Part shown: positions 42,803 to 50,936 of the stretch, one piece after another
Layout of the letters: every line of letters starts with the position of its first letter
Numbering within the stretch: the stretch's first letter is position 1
Assembly (NCBI RefSeq): GCF_032918005.1
Contig: NZ_CP136628.1
Span: 4,139,501 to 4,203,500, forward strand
Source of the DNA: Bradyrhizobium sp. NDS-1
GTDB lineage: Bacteria > Pseudomonadota > Alphaproteobacteria > Rhizobiales > Xanthobacteraceae
Direction of reading: 5' to 3'
DNA length: 64,000 nt
Program-made: the position numbers and the translations under genes
The notes under the pieces: generated by a model
What the model was told of the DNA's origin: nothing
Database searches by the model: none
Seen by the model: only the letters and a program-made list of their open reading frames with translations

Positions 42803-43648
42803 ATGCCGGCCTCGACCAGCACCGCCCCGCGTCCGGGCTATGCCGCGCAATTGCTCGCCGTCTCCAGGCACGCGCTGGCGCAACTGGTTCGCACGCCCTC
42901 ACATTCGCGCCGCGCTGAGGCCGCGCGAAGACTGGCGCGGCATTCGCTGTGGCTCAGCGCAGCAGGCGCGGCCCTGGTCATCGTTCTGATGGTCGCGTTC
43001 GACCAGACCGAGATCCAGCTGATGCCTGCGCGCGGCACACCGGCACTGTGGCCCATCCGCATCCTGACCGATTTCGGCAAGGACGAGTATTTGCTGTCGG
43101 TGCTGGGAGCTGCGCTGGTGGTTCTGGCGTTCGTTGCGGCGGGGCTGCACGGGACGCGCCGCGCGCTGCTGCTGGGACTGGGCACGCGGCTGCAATTTGT
43201 GTTTCTGTCGATTGCCGTGTCGGCATTCGTCGCCGAGATCCTGAAATTCCTCATCGGCCGCGGCCGTCCGTTCGTCGGCGGCAAGGCCAATCCGTTCAAC
43301 TTCGTGCCGTTCGAGGGGACGGGGGCTTATGCGAGCCTGCCGTCGGGTCATGCCGTGGCGGCGTTCGCCCTGGCGTTTGCCGTCTCGGCATTGTGGCCGC
43401 GTCTGCGCGTGTTCATGTTCACTTACGCAATCGTGATCCTGCTGACGCGCCTGGTGCTGCTTGCCCATCATCCGAGCGACGTCGTGGCCGGCGCCTTGGT
43501 CGGCACGGTCGGCGCCATGGCGGTCCGCTACTGGTTTGCGGCCCGAAGGCTGGGCTTTGCCATCCGCGCGGACGGCACCATCGTGCCTCTTGCGGGGGCG
43601 GTCTCGGGACGCCTCAAAAGGGTTGCCCGCGGGGCATCCGCCCCATAA
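42803..43648 (+). CDS. PAP2-family membrane phosphatase
   Basis: The 281-aa protein starts one base after the GT-C stop. The three PAP2 motifs are present: KFLIGRGRP, YASLPSGHAVAAFALA and TRLVLLAHHPSDVVAG. Six membrane helices are likely. Substrates in the family include undecaprenyl pyrophosphate, phosphatidylglycerol phosphate and lipid A phosphates. In this operon it may recycle the polyprenyl carrier or strip a lipid A phosphate before sugar transfer; that is inference from context. Confidence 0.9.
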   Translation: MPASTSTAPRPGYAAQLLAVSRHALAQLVRTPSHSRRAEAARRLARHSLWLSAAGAALVIVLMVAFDQTEIQLMPARGTPALWPIRILTDFGKDEYLLSVLGAALVVLAFVAAGLHGTRRALLLGLGTRLQFVFLSIAVSAFVAEILKFLIGRGRPFVGGKANPFNFVPFEGTGAYASLPSGHAVAAFALAFAVSALWPRLRVFMFTYAIVILLTRLVLLAHHPSDVVAGALVGTVGAMAVRYWFAARRLGFAIRADGTIVPLAGAVSGRLKRVARGASAP

Positions 43649-43710
43649 AAGCGGCTGCCTGTCGGGGTACTGGTTCCCCAAGAGGCCAATCCAACCCACG
43701 AGCCTTGATC

Positions 43711-44448
43711 TTGTCGACGTCCCAGCCATCGGTTTCCATCGTCGTTCCCGTGCGCAACGAAGCCGACAACATCGCGCCGCTGATCGCGGAGATCGGTGCC
43801 GCGCTCGACGGCCGCTGGGCCTATGAGATCATCTACGTCAACGACGGCTCCACCGATGCGACCGGCGAACGGCTCACGGCGCTCATGGCGCGGCGGGACA
43901 ATCTGCGCCAGCTCCGCCATGCCAGATCAGGCGGCCAATCCGCGGCGGTGCGCAGCGGCGTGCGCGCGGCGCGCGGGATGATCGTGGCAACGCTCGATGG
44001 CGACGGCCAGAACAATCCGGCCTTCCTGCCCGATCTGATCGCTGCGGTCGAGAAGGGAGCAGGGCGCGTCGGCCTCGCCGCCGGGCAGCGGATCGGGCGC
44101 AAGGACACTGGCTTCAAAAAGCTTCAGTCGCGCGTGGCGAACGGCGTTCGCAACGCCATCCTGAAAGACGGCACGCGCGACACCGGCTGCGGGTTGAAGG
44201 CGTTCCGGCGCGACGTGTTTCTGATGCTGCCCTATTTCGACGGGCTGCATCGCTTCCTGCCGGCGCTGGTCCGCCGCGAAGGCTATGACATCGCCTATGT
44301 CGACGTGATCGACCGGCCGCGCCATTCCGGCGTGTCGAACTACGGATTCTTCGACCGGCTGTGGATCGGCATCATGGATCTCGCCGGCGTGTGGTGGCTG
44401 ATCCGCCGCAAGAAGCCGACACCCGAAGTGACTGAGGTGAGCGCATGA
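43711..44448 (+). CDS. GT2 glycosyltransferase (polyprenyl-phosphate sugar synthase type)
   Basis: The 245-aa enzyme probably starts at TTG 43711 (or TTG 43705); no ATG lies in frame near the conserved start VSIVVPVRNEADNIAPLIAE. It has IIYVNDGSTDAT and the DxD motif in LDGDGQNNPAFLPDL, then TGCGLKAFRRDVFL and RPRHSGVSNYGFFDRLWIGI. It lacks the paired C-terminal helices of ArnC, having just one hydrophobic segment. It should make the polyprenyl-phosphate sugar donor for the GT-C enzyme. Its stop overlaps the LAB_N start by ATGA. Confidence 0.88.
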   Translation: MSTSQPSVSIVVPVRNEADNIAPLIAEIGAALDGRWAYEIIYVNDGSTDATGERLTALMARRDNLRQLRHARSGGQSAAVRSGVRAARGMIVATLDGDGQNNPAFLPDLIAAVEKGAGRVGLAAGQRIGRKDTGFKKLQSRVANGVRNAILKDGTRDTGCGLKAFRRDVFLMLPYFDGLHRFLPALVRREGYDIAYVDVIDRPRHSGVSNYGFFDRLWIGIMDLAGVWWLIRRKKPTPEVTEVSA

Positions 44449-44774
44449 TCATCCAATACGGTCAGGCGCTGAGCAACTATCTCTACGACGTGTTCGTCGC
44501 CAAGTTCGATTTCTGGCTGGCCTTCGGCCTCGTCGCGCAGCTGTTCTTCACCGCGCGCTTTTTGGTGCAGTGGATCGCCAGCGAGCGCGCCGGCAACAGC
44601 GTGGTGCCGATGGCGTTCTGGTTCTGCTCGATGGGCGGCGGGCTGATGACGCTGGTTTACGGCGTCGTGAAGCGCGAGCCGGTCATCATCCTCGGACAAT
44701 CGCTCGCGACCGTCATCTATATCCGCAACATCATGCTGATCTGGAAGAACCGCGGCAAAGCGTCGAAGACCTAG
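44445..44774 (+). CDS. LAB_N (lipid A biosynthesis N-terminal) domain membrane protein
   Basis: The 109-aa protein has three membrane helices and the PF07578-like signature: FWLAFGLVAQLFFTARFLVQ, WIASERAGNSVVPMAFWFCS, GGGLMTLVYGVVKREPVIIL and GQSLATVIYIRNIMLIWKNR. It is a stand-alone version of the domain sometimes fused to lipid A disaccharide synthase. Such proteins are often encoded beside GT2 and ArnT-like enzymes, as here, and may help flip or present the lipid-linked sugar. It overlaps the GT2 gene by four bases. Confidence 0.9.
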   Translation: MIIQYGQALSNYLYDVFVAKFDFWLAFGLVAQLFFTARFLVQWIASERAGNSVVPMAFWFCSMGGGLMTLVYGVVKREPVIILGQSLATVIYIRNIMLIWKNRGKASKT

Positions 44775-44840
44775 GCGCTGAATCCAAACCAGCCTTCGGG
44801 ACTTCTCCTACGACAGAGCGATATGTGACCTAATCGACCC

Positions 44841-44869
44841 TTGCTATTTCAAGACCGATTGGTTTATAT
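44841..44869 (+). promoter_or_regulatory. Promoter with TetR-type operator in the spacer
   Basis: TTGCTA (44841-44846) and TTATAT (44864-44869) are 17 bp apart. Within the spacer lies AGACC-GATT-GGTTT, close to the NemR-type palindrome AGACC-N4-GGTCT. The -10 ends six bases before the ATG at 44876, so the transcript would be leaderless or nearly so. Binding of the TetR product here would block RNA polymerase. Confidence 0.55.
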
Positions 44870-44875
44870 ATTCCT

Positions 44876-45490
44876 ATGCCTCGCCTCGCACCAGTGCAGC
44901 TGCCCCGTGGCCGCCCCAGGAGTTTCGACACGGAAGCCGCTGTCGAACGCGCGATGAATGTATTCTGGTCGCTCGGCTATCACGCCACGGCGCTGCCGGA
45001 CCTGCTGCGTGCAACGAAACTCTCGCGTGGCAGCCTTTACGCCGCTTTTGGTGACAAGCACTCGCTTTTCTTGCGCGCGCTCGATCGCTACATTGCCATT
45101 GCCTTGACGCGGATGGATACCGAACTCGACCACCGCAGAGAGCCGGTCGAGGGCCTAAGGGCCTACCTTGCCGGCTACGTCGACCGCAACAGCGGTGCCA
45201 ATGGTCGGCGCGGATGCCTGCTGGTAGCCACGGCCATGGAACTGGCTGGCCGTGACGTCGAGGTTGATCGTCGCATCGAGAGCTTTTTCAAAGCCATGGA
45301 GGCTCGGGTGACTGGTGCATTTTCCCGTGCGAAGGCAGCGGGCCAGCTGGCCGATGGTGTCGAGCCTTCGAGTGCCGCGCGAATTCTCGTCTGTTTCGTC
45401 GAGGGCTTGCGGGTGGTCGGTAAGACGGCGCCGACACGGATCGTTTCGCAAGCCACCGTCGACGCTCTTCTCGACCGCTTCATCAGGTAG
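44876..45490 (+). CDS. TetR-family transcriptional regulator
   Basis: The 204-aa regulator starts at ATG 44876. The N-terminal helix-turn-helix is RGRPRSFDTEAAVERAMNVF, WSLGYHATALPDLLRATKLS, RGSLYAAFGDKHSLFLRALD. The C-terminal ligand domain contains GRRGCLLVATAMEL, a pattern of the YxaF/NemR-like group that often senses electrophiles or drugs; the Cys in RRGCL is the family's usual reactive position. It lies 7 bp upstream of an EamA exporter gene and probably represses both. Confidence 0.9.
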   Translation: MPRLAPVQLPRGRPRSFDTEAAVERAMNVFWSLGYHATALPDLLRATKLSRGSLYAAFGDKHSLFLRALDRYIAIALTRMDTELDHRREPVEGLRAYLAGYVDRNSGANGRRGCLLVATAMELAGRDVEVDRRIESFFKAMEARVTGAFSRAKAAGQLADGVEPSSAARILVCFVEGLRVVGKTAPTRIVSQATVDALLDRFIR

Positions 45491-45497
45491 ACACACC

Positions 45498-46421
45498 ATG
45501 GACGTTTCCCCCTTGCGCAGGCCTATATCTGGACCAAATGGTCGTGAAAATAGCGATGCCATGTCTGCCATGCAGATTGTCTGCGCGGTGGTCGTTCCTC
45601 TGCTCTGGGGTTATCAGTTCGTGGTTATCAAAGTGGGCGTGGGGGAGTTTCCGCCTCTCTTCTTCCTCGCGCTGCGCTTCCTCGCAATCGCGGTTTTGCT
45701 CGTTCCGTTCGTCGAACGGCCGAGGCGCAGGCAGCTCGGACCTGTCGCAGCCATTTCGCTTTTCCTTGGTGGATTGAACTTCGGCCTGTTCTACGTTGGT
45801 CTCGGGCTCGGGTCGGGAAGCATGTCAGCCGTCGCATATCAACTCGCCCCACCTTTCACCGTCTTGTTGGCTTGGCCGCTGCTCGCGGAGAGGCCGTCTC
45901 TAACTACGTCCGCTGGCGTGGTACTTGCCTTCATCGGTGTGGTCGTGCTGGCAACGGGCCCTGGCGTGTCGGCAAACGCGCTTCCGCTGCTGCTTGTGGT
46001 CGGGGCAGCTTTTGCATTTGCGGTGTCCAACGTCTTGACGAAGCGTTATGGCCCTTTTGATCCCCTGATGCTGATGGGCTGGTCGTCGCTGCTCACGGTG
46101 CCGCAGGTCATGCTGATGTCGTTGCTGCTCGAATCCGGACAAATGGCGAGTCTTGTCACGGCAGACGAACGTGGCTGGCTGGCGCTCGCCTACACAATCT
46201 TCATCGGCGGAATTGTTGGGTTTGGCCTTTGGTTCTGGCTCATCGCCCGTTGCTCGATGGTGCGCGTCGCGCCCTTCGGTCTGCTGCTGCCCGTGTTCGC
46301 ATTGACTTCAAGCGTCATCTTCCTTGACGAGCGAATAAGCCCAAAGCTGATCGCCGGCGGGCTGCTCGCGATCTCGGGCGTGGCCATGACGCAGGTGCGC
46401 CCACGCGCCCAACCGGCCTGA
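45498..46421 (+). CDS. EamA-family (DMT superfamily) exporter
   Basis: The 307-aa protein (ATG 45498; MSAMQIV at 45561 is an alternative start) has ten predicted helices in two EamA halves. Visible segments include QIVCAVVVPLLWGYQFVVIK, FFLALRFLAIAVLLVPFVER, VAYQLAPPFTVLLAWPLLAE, FAFAVSNVLTKRYGPFDPLM and VAPFGLLLPVFALTSSVIFL. The family exports amino acids or small metabolites. Translational proximity to the TetR gene suggests inducible efflux; the substrate is unknown. Confidence 0.9.
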   Translation: MDVSPLRRPISGPNGRENSDAMSAMQIVCAVVVPLLWGYQFVVIKVGVGEFPPLFFLALRFLAIAVLLVPFVERPRRRQLGPVAAISLFLGGLNFGLFYVGLGLGSGSMSAVAYQLAPPFTVLLAWPLLAERPSLTTSAGVVLAFIGVVVLATGPGVSANALPLLLVVGAAFAFAVSNVLTKRYGPFDPLMLMGWSSLLTVPQVMLMSLLLESGQMASLVTADERGWLALAYTIFIGGIVGFGLWFWLIARCSMVRVAPFGLLLPVFALTSSVIFLDERISPKLIAGGLLAISGVAMTQVRPRAQPA

Positions 46422-46466
46422 TCGTCGGGCACCCTGTCGTGCCGACTTCAGTCGACGCCTGGCCGC

Positions 46467-48158
46467 TTAGCGCGGCACTGCCGATGCCGCGCCTGAGGCG
46501 GGCAGGGCAGCCGCCTCCGCCTCGGTCCGGCGATAAGGCTCGCCGGCCGCATCCAGCACGGGATAGGCGACCGAGCAGATGTGCGAGTGGATGCGCCTGA
46601 GGTCGCGCAGCACATCCAGATGCAGCGACGTCGTTTCGATGGTTTCGGGGCGGCCCTCGCGCAGGCGGTCGAGATGCCGCTCGACCGCGGCAAGCTCGGT
46701 GTTGCGTAGCGCGGTTTTCTCCACCAGCAGCTTGCGCGCCTCGTTGGCGTCGCCCGACATGAAGACGCCGAAGGCGATCCGCAGGGAGTCCATCGTACGC
46801 TTGTGGAAGGCGGCAAGCTCGTCCGCCCCTTCCGCCGAGAACTGGAAGCGCCGCTTGATCTTCTTGGTGGCGAGTTCGCTCAGGCTCTTGTCGATGATGT
46901 CGCCAATATGTTCGAGATTGATGGCGAAGGAGATGATCTCCATCGCGCGCCGTCCTTCGCTCTCGTCGAGGCTGCCCCGCATCAGCTTGGTCACGTAGAG
47001 CTTGATGGCCTCGTCGAGACCGTCGACGAGATTATCCATCTTGGTGACCTGGTCGACCAGCGCACGGTCGCCCGTCATCATCGCCGCCATCACCTTGCGC
47101 AGCATGACCTCGACGAGGTCGCCCATCCGCAAGGTCTCGCGCGAGGCGTCGGCGAGCGCCAGTGACGGTGTCTCCAGCGCGGTCTCGTCGAGATAGCGCG
47201 GGCGGGCCGGGTCAGCCTCCTGCACACGATCGGGCAAGAAGCGCGTCAACAGGCGCGACATGGTGTCGAGCAGGCCGATGAAGATGACGGCGGTGCCGAC
47301 GTTGAAGGCGATGTGGAATGCCGCCGTCATCCTGGCGAGATCGGGCTGCCAGGCGTGCATGTGCTCGGCGATCGCGCCCAGGAAGGGCAGGACCAGCGCA
47401 ATGCCGATCACGCGGTTGACGAGATTGCCGACCGGCAGGCGATAGCTCGCGGGATCGTCACGCCTGGCGCCCTCGAACACGGGATTGATGGCACTGCCGA
47501 GATTGGCCCCGAGCACCAGCGCCAGCGCTGCATATGGAGTGATGAACTGCGAATAGGCCAGCGACATGATCAGCAGCACGCTGGCGACGCTCGAATGCAC
47601 GGCCCAGGTGACGAGGGCCGCGATGACGATGCACAGGACTGGATCGCCCGTAATGGCCGACATCACGATCCGGACGCCCGGTGCGTTCTCCGCCGGCGCC
47701 AGCGTGTCGAGCAGGATGTGCAGCGAGAGCAGCATCAGGCCCAGGCCGATGCAGACGCGGCCGATGTCCTTGATCCGCGAGCGCGGGCCGGAGCGGAAGG
47801 CGACGAGGCCGAGCACGAACAGCACCGGCGCGACGGCTGCGATGTTGAACGACAGCACCTGCACGATCAGCGTCGTGCCGACATTGGCACCGAGCATGAT
47901 GGCGAGCGCGGCGGCGAGGCTGACGAGACCCTCGGCTGCGAACGAAGACGTGATCAAGGCTGTCGCCGTGCTGCTCTGGAGTAGCGCGGTGAGGCCGAGG
48001 CCGGCAGCGAAAGCACTCATGCGGTTGCTCAGCGCCTTGCCGAGCAGACGCCTGAGGTCGGGACCGAAGGCGCGCAAAATCCCGCTGTGGACCATGTGCA
48101 GGCCCCACAACAACAGCGCAACGCCGCCCATCAGATCGAGCAGAACCAACGTTCCCAT
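46467..48158 (-). CDS. Na/Pi cotransporter family protein with PhoU-like domain
   Basis: The 563-aa protein starts at ATG 48158. Two inverted membrane repeats carry the NptA/NaPi-II signatures GLTALLQSSTATALITSSFA with LGANVGTTLIVQ, and AVHSSVASVLLIMSLAY with LGANLGSAINPV. After about residue 330 a soluble PhoU-like helical domain follows (MDNLVDGLDEAIKLYVTKLM, FAINLEHIGDIIDKSLSELA). It probably imports phosphate with sodium, under control of its own PhoU domain. A short Ala/Pro tail ends the protein. Confidence 0.93.
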   Translation of the reverse strand: MGTLVLLDLMGGVALLLWGLHMVHSGILRAFGPDLRRLLGKALSNRMSAFAAGLGLTALLQSSTATALITSSFAAEGLVSLAAALAIMLGANVGTTLIVQVLSFNIAAVAPVLFVLGLVAFRSGPRSRIKDIGRVCIGLGLMLLSLHILLDTLAPAENAPGVRIVMSAITGDPVLCIVIAALVTWAVHSSVASVLLIMSLAYSQFITPYAALALVLGANLGSAINPVFEGARRDDPASYRLPVGNLVNRVIGIALVLPFLGAIAEHMHAWQPDLARMTAAFHIAFNVGTAVIFIGLLDTMSRLLTRFLPDRVQEADPARPRYLDETALETPSLALADASRETLRMGDLVEVMLRKVMAAMMTGDRALVDQVTKMDNLVDGLDEAIKLYVTKLMRGSLDESEGRRAMEIISFAINLEHIGDIIDKSLSELATKKIKRRFQFSAEGADELAAFHKRTMDSLRIAFGVFMSGDANEARKLLVEKTALRNTELAAVERHLDRLREGRPETIETTSLHLDVLRDLRRIHSHICSVAYPVLDAAGEPYRRTEAEAAALPASGAASAVPR

Positions 48159-48312
48159 GCTCCGTGTCCGGATTGGAGTCGATTGGTGAGGCTAGCGCCA
48201 AATGCTTGAGCTTCAAACCCTTTGTTGGCGCATCGGCGTTAACGTTTGCGACACGGGCACGTTCCTAGGGGAGCGATGCCACATCCGTGGGCGCGGTGCT
48301 TCGCGCGCAGGC

Positions 48313-49497
48313 TCACATTGCCGCCTTGAGGGCAGCGAAGCCGCGATCGAGATCTGCCTTGAGATCGTCGACGCTTTCCAGTCCGATATGCAGCCGCAGG
48401 GTAGGGCCGCCCGGCGACCACTTGGTCGCGGTGCGATAGCCATCGCAGTCGAAGGGAATCGCAAGGCTCTCGAAGCCGCCCCATGAAAAGCCCATGCCGA
48501 ACAGCTTGAGTGTGTTGAGCATGGTGTCGACGGCCTTCTGCGGCGCCGGCTTCAGCACGATACTGAACAGGCCTGAAGCGCCGGTGAAGTCGCGCTTCCA
48601 GATGGCGTGACCGGGATCGGTCTCCAAGCCCGGATGCAGCACGCGTGCGACCTCGGGCCGGCCTGCGAGCCAGCGCGCCATGTCGAGCCCGGAGCGATGA
48701 TGCTGCGCCAACCGGACCGACAGGGTGCGCAGGCCGCGCAGCGCGAGGAAAACATCGTCGGGACCGGCACAGACGCCGAGCAGGCGGATGCCCTCGGCGA
48801 CCATCGGCCAGGCCTTGGCATTGGCCGAGATGGTGCCGAACATGATGTCGGAATGGCCGCCGATATATTTGGTGGCCGCCTGCATGCTGATGTCGACACC
48901 TTGGTCGAGCGAGCGGTGATAGAGCGGGGTTGCCCAGGTGTTGTCGTCGATGACGAGCGCATCGCGCGCATGCGCAACCTCGGCGATGGCGCGGATGTCG
49001 GGCATCTCGAACGATTGCGAGCCCGGCGCTTCCACCAGCACCGCGCGGGTGTTCGGCTTGAACAGTTTTTCAATGCCGGCACCTATCATCGGGTCGAAAT
49101 AGGTGGTTTCGACGCCATAGCGTGCGAGCATGCCGTTGCAGAAATTGCGTGACGGCCGATAGACGTTGTCGCAGACCAGGAGATGGTCCCCGGTCTTCAG
49201 CACCGAGAGCAGGGTGGTGGAGATCGCCGACAGCCCCGACGGGACGATGCCGACGCCGGCGCATTGCGGCCCCTCCAGCGCCATCAGCGTCTCCTGGAAC
49301 GCCTTGGTGGTAGGGGAACCGTGGCGGCCATAGGTGAACTCGCCGCGATGGGCGTGAAGGTCCTCGGCGGTCGGGTAGAGCACGGTCGAGCCGTGAAAGA
49401 CCGGCGGATTGACGAACCCCTTCTGCGCCTTGGTGTCGCGGCCGGAGGTGACCAGCCGGGTCTCGGCGTGCTGCTCTTGAGGGTGCGAGGAATCCAT
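48313..49497 (-). CDS. metC: Cystathionine beta-lyase
   Basis: The 394-aa PLP enzyme starts at ATG 49497. Family motifs are GFVNPPVFHGSTVLYPTAED, GRHGSPTTKAFQETLMALEG, VPSGLSAISTTLLSVLKTGD, VIDDNTWATPLYHRSLDQGV and AATKYIGGHSDIMFG, in which the Lys binds PLP. The C-terminus has FSWGGFESLAIP and LRLHIGLES. It cleaves cystathionine to homocysteine in methionine synthesis, or acts on related thioether amino acids. It is divergent from aapJ, an arrangement I recall from Rhizobium leguminosarum as well. Confidence 0.92.
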   Translation of the reverse strand: MDSSHPQEQHAETRLVTSGRDTKAQKGFVNPPVFHGSTVLYPTAEDLHAHRGEFTYGRHGSPTTKAFQETLMALEGPQCAGVGIVPSGLSAISTTLLSVLKTGDHLLVCDNVYRPSRNFCNGMLARYGVETTYFDPMIGAGIEKLFKPNTRAVLVEAPGSQSFEMPDIRAIAEVAHARDALVIDDNTWATPLYHRSLDQGVDISMQAATKYIGGHSDIMFGTISANAKAWPMVAEGIRLLGVCAGPDDVFLALRGLRTLSVRLAQHHRSGLDMARWLAGRPEVARVLHPGLETDPGHAIWKRDFTGASGLFSIVLKPAPQKAVDTMLNTLKLFGMGFSWGGFESLAIPFDCDGYRTATKWSPGGPTLRLHIGLESVDDLKADLDRGFAALKAAM

Positions 49498-49894
49498 GCG
49501 TCTGCTTTCAAAACCGCGTTTCCGCTCGGGCTTGGCGCCTGATGGGCCGGCCGAAAGGCCGCTGTCGTTAATAACAGAACACAGAAGAGTCCCGTCAACC
49601 CCTTGACCCGGCACGCCAGCCGCTCTCCAATGCGCAGGTGCTATTCAGTCGCCGCATGTTGAGGGGCCTGCCGCGACCTTCGATCCATCGCCTGACCGGA
49701 CTTTGCGTCACAGCCATCAGGGCGGGCGCCTGCGGCGGGGATTAAGGTGTTGGCCTCCCGGGATCGGCGGGTGTTCGGCAAGTTTTCCAGCATGACTCTT
49801 GCAAGGGCTGGTCTTGATACGCCTGGCCCCGGCAGGGATGATCCTGAGACAACGTTCCTTGATCCTTGATACGACTTTGAAAGGCCCAAAGCCC
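49498..49894. other. Divergent intergenic region metC / aapJ
   Basis: This 397-bp gap should carry promoters for both operons. A GGCCGGCCGAAAGGCC hairpin is near 49540-49555. The sequence just before aapJ has CTTGATCCTTGATACGACTT, an imperfect direct repeat. I looked for a SAM riboswitch before metC and for a sigma-54 -24/-12 site before aapJ and found neither convincing. Confidence 0.4.
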
Positions 49895-50911
49895 ATGAAA
49901 CGCGTAACCCTGGCTCTCACCCTTGCTCTCGCCGCCGGTCTGACCGCCCAATCCGCCGGCGCCCAAACGCTCAAGACCATCAAGGATCGGGGCATGTTGT
50001 CCTGCGGCGTCAGCCAGGGCCTGCCGGGATTCTCCTCGCCCGACGACAAGGGCAACTGGACCGGCCTCGACGTCGATGTTTGCCGTGCCATCGCCGGGGC
50101 GATCTTCAACGATGCGAGCAAGGTCAAATATGTGCCGCTGTCCGCCAAGGACCGCTTCACCGCGCTGCAATCCGGCGAAATCGACGTGCTCTCGCGCAAC
50201 ACGACCTGGACCATCTCGCGTGACACCTCACTCGGCGCCAACTTCACGGGCGTGACCTATTATGACGGGCAGGGCTTCATGGTGAAGAAGTCGCTCAAGG
50301 TGAATTCGGCGCTCGAGCTCAACAGCGCTTCGGTCTGTGTGCAGACCGGCACCACCACGGAGCAGAATCTCGCCGACTACTTCAAGGCCAACAACATGAA
50401 GTACGAGGTGATCGCGTTCGGCACCAACGACGAAACGGTCAAGGCCTATGAAGCCGGGCGCTGCGACGTCTTCACCACCGACCAGTCGGGCCTCTACGCC
50501 AATCGGCTGAAGCTCGCCAATCCCAACGACCACATGGTGCTCCCCGAGATCATCTCGAAGGAACCGCTCGGCCCGATGGTGCGCCACGGCGACGACCAGT
50601 GGTTTGACATCGTGAAGTGGACGCTGTTCGCGATGATCACCGCCGAGGAGCTCGGTGTGAGCTCGAAGAACGTCGACGAGAAAGCGAAGCTGGAAAACCC
50701 CGAAATGAAGCGCGTGCTCGGCAGCGACGGCAATTTCGGCGAACAGCTCGGCCTGACCAAGGACTGGGTGGTGCGGATCGTGAAAGCGGTCGGCAATTAC
50801 GGCGAAGTGTTCGATCGCAATGTCGGCGCGGGCTCGCCGCTCGCCATCAATCGCGGTCTCAACAATCTCTGGAATAAGGGCGGTCTCCAATACGCGCCGC
50901 CGATCCGCTGA
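49895..50911 (+). CDS. aapJ: General L-amino acid ABC transporter, substrate-binding protein
   Basis: The 338-aa periplasmic receptor starts at ATG 49895, with a signal peptide KRVTLALTLALAAGLTAQSA and cleavage near GAQ. The SBP family 3 body reads RGMLSCGVSQGLPGFSSPDD, WTGLDVDVCRAIAGAIF, GEIDVLSRNTTWTISRDTSL, VCVQTGTTTEQNLADYFKAN and CDVFTTDQSGLYANRL. The RNTTWTxxRD segment is specific to the AapJ/BztA group. It binds a broad range of amino acids and feeds the AapQMP complex encoded downstream. Confidence 0.95.
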   Translation: MKRVTLALTLALAAGLTAQSAGAQTLKTIKDRGMLSCGVSQGLPGFSSPDDKGNWTGLDVDVCRAIAGAIFNDASKVKYVPLSAKDRFTALQSGEIDVLSRNTTWTISRDTSLGANFTGVTYYDGQGFMVKKSLKVNSALELNSASVCVQTGTTTEQNLADYFKANNMKYEVIAFGTNDETVKAYEAGRCDVFTTDQSGLYANRLKLANPNDHMVLPEIISKEPLGPMVRHGDDQWFDIVKWTLFAMITAEELGVSSKNVDEKAKLENPEMKRVLGSDGNFGEQLGLTKDWVVRIVKAVGNYGEVFDRNVGAGSPLAINRGLNNLWNKGGLQYAPPIR

Positions 50912-50936
50912 TCGCTCCTGATCCGGTGGCAGCGGC

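Noticed and set aside
49498..49600. Possible SAM riboswitch before metC
   Set aside because: The leader has a GGCC hairpin but none of the conserved SAM-II or SAM/SAH core sequence I could recognise.
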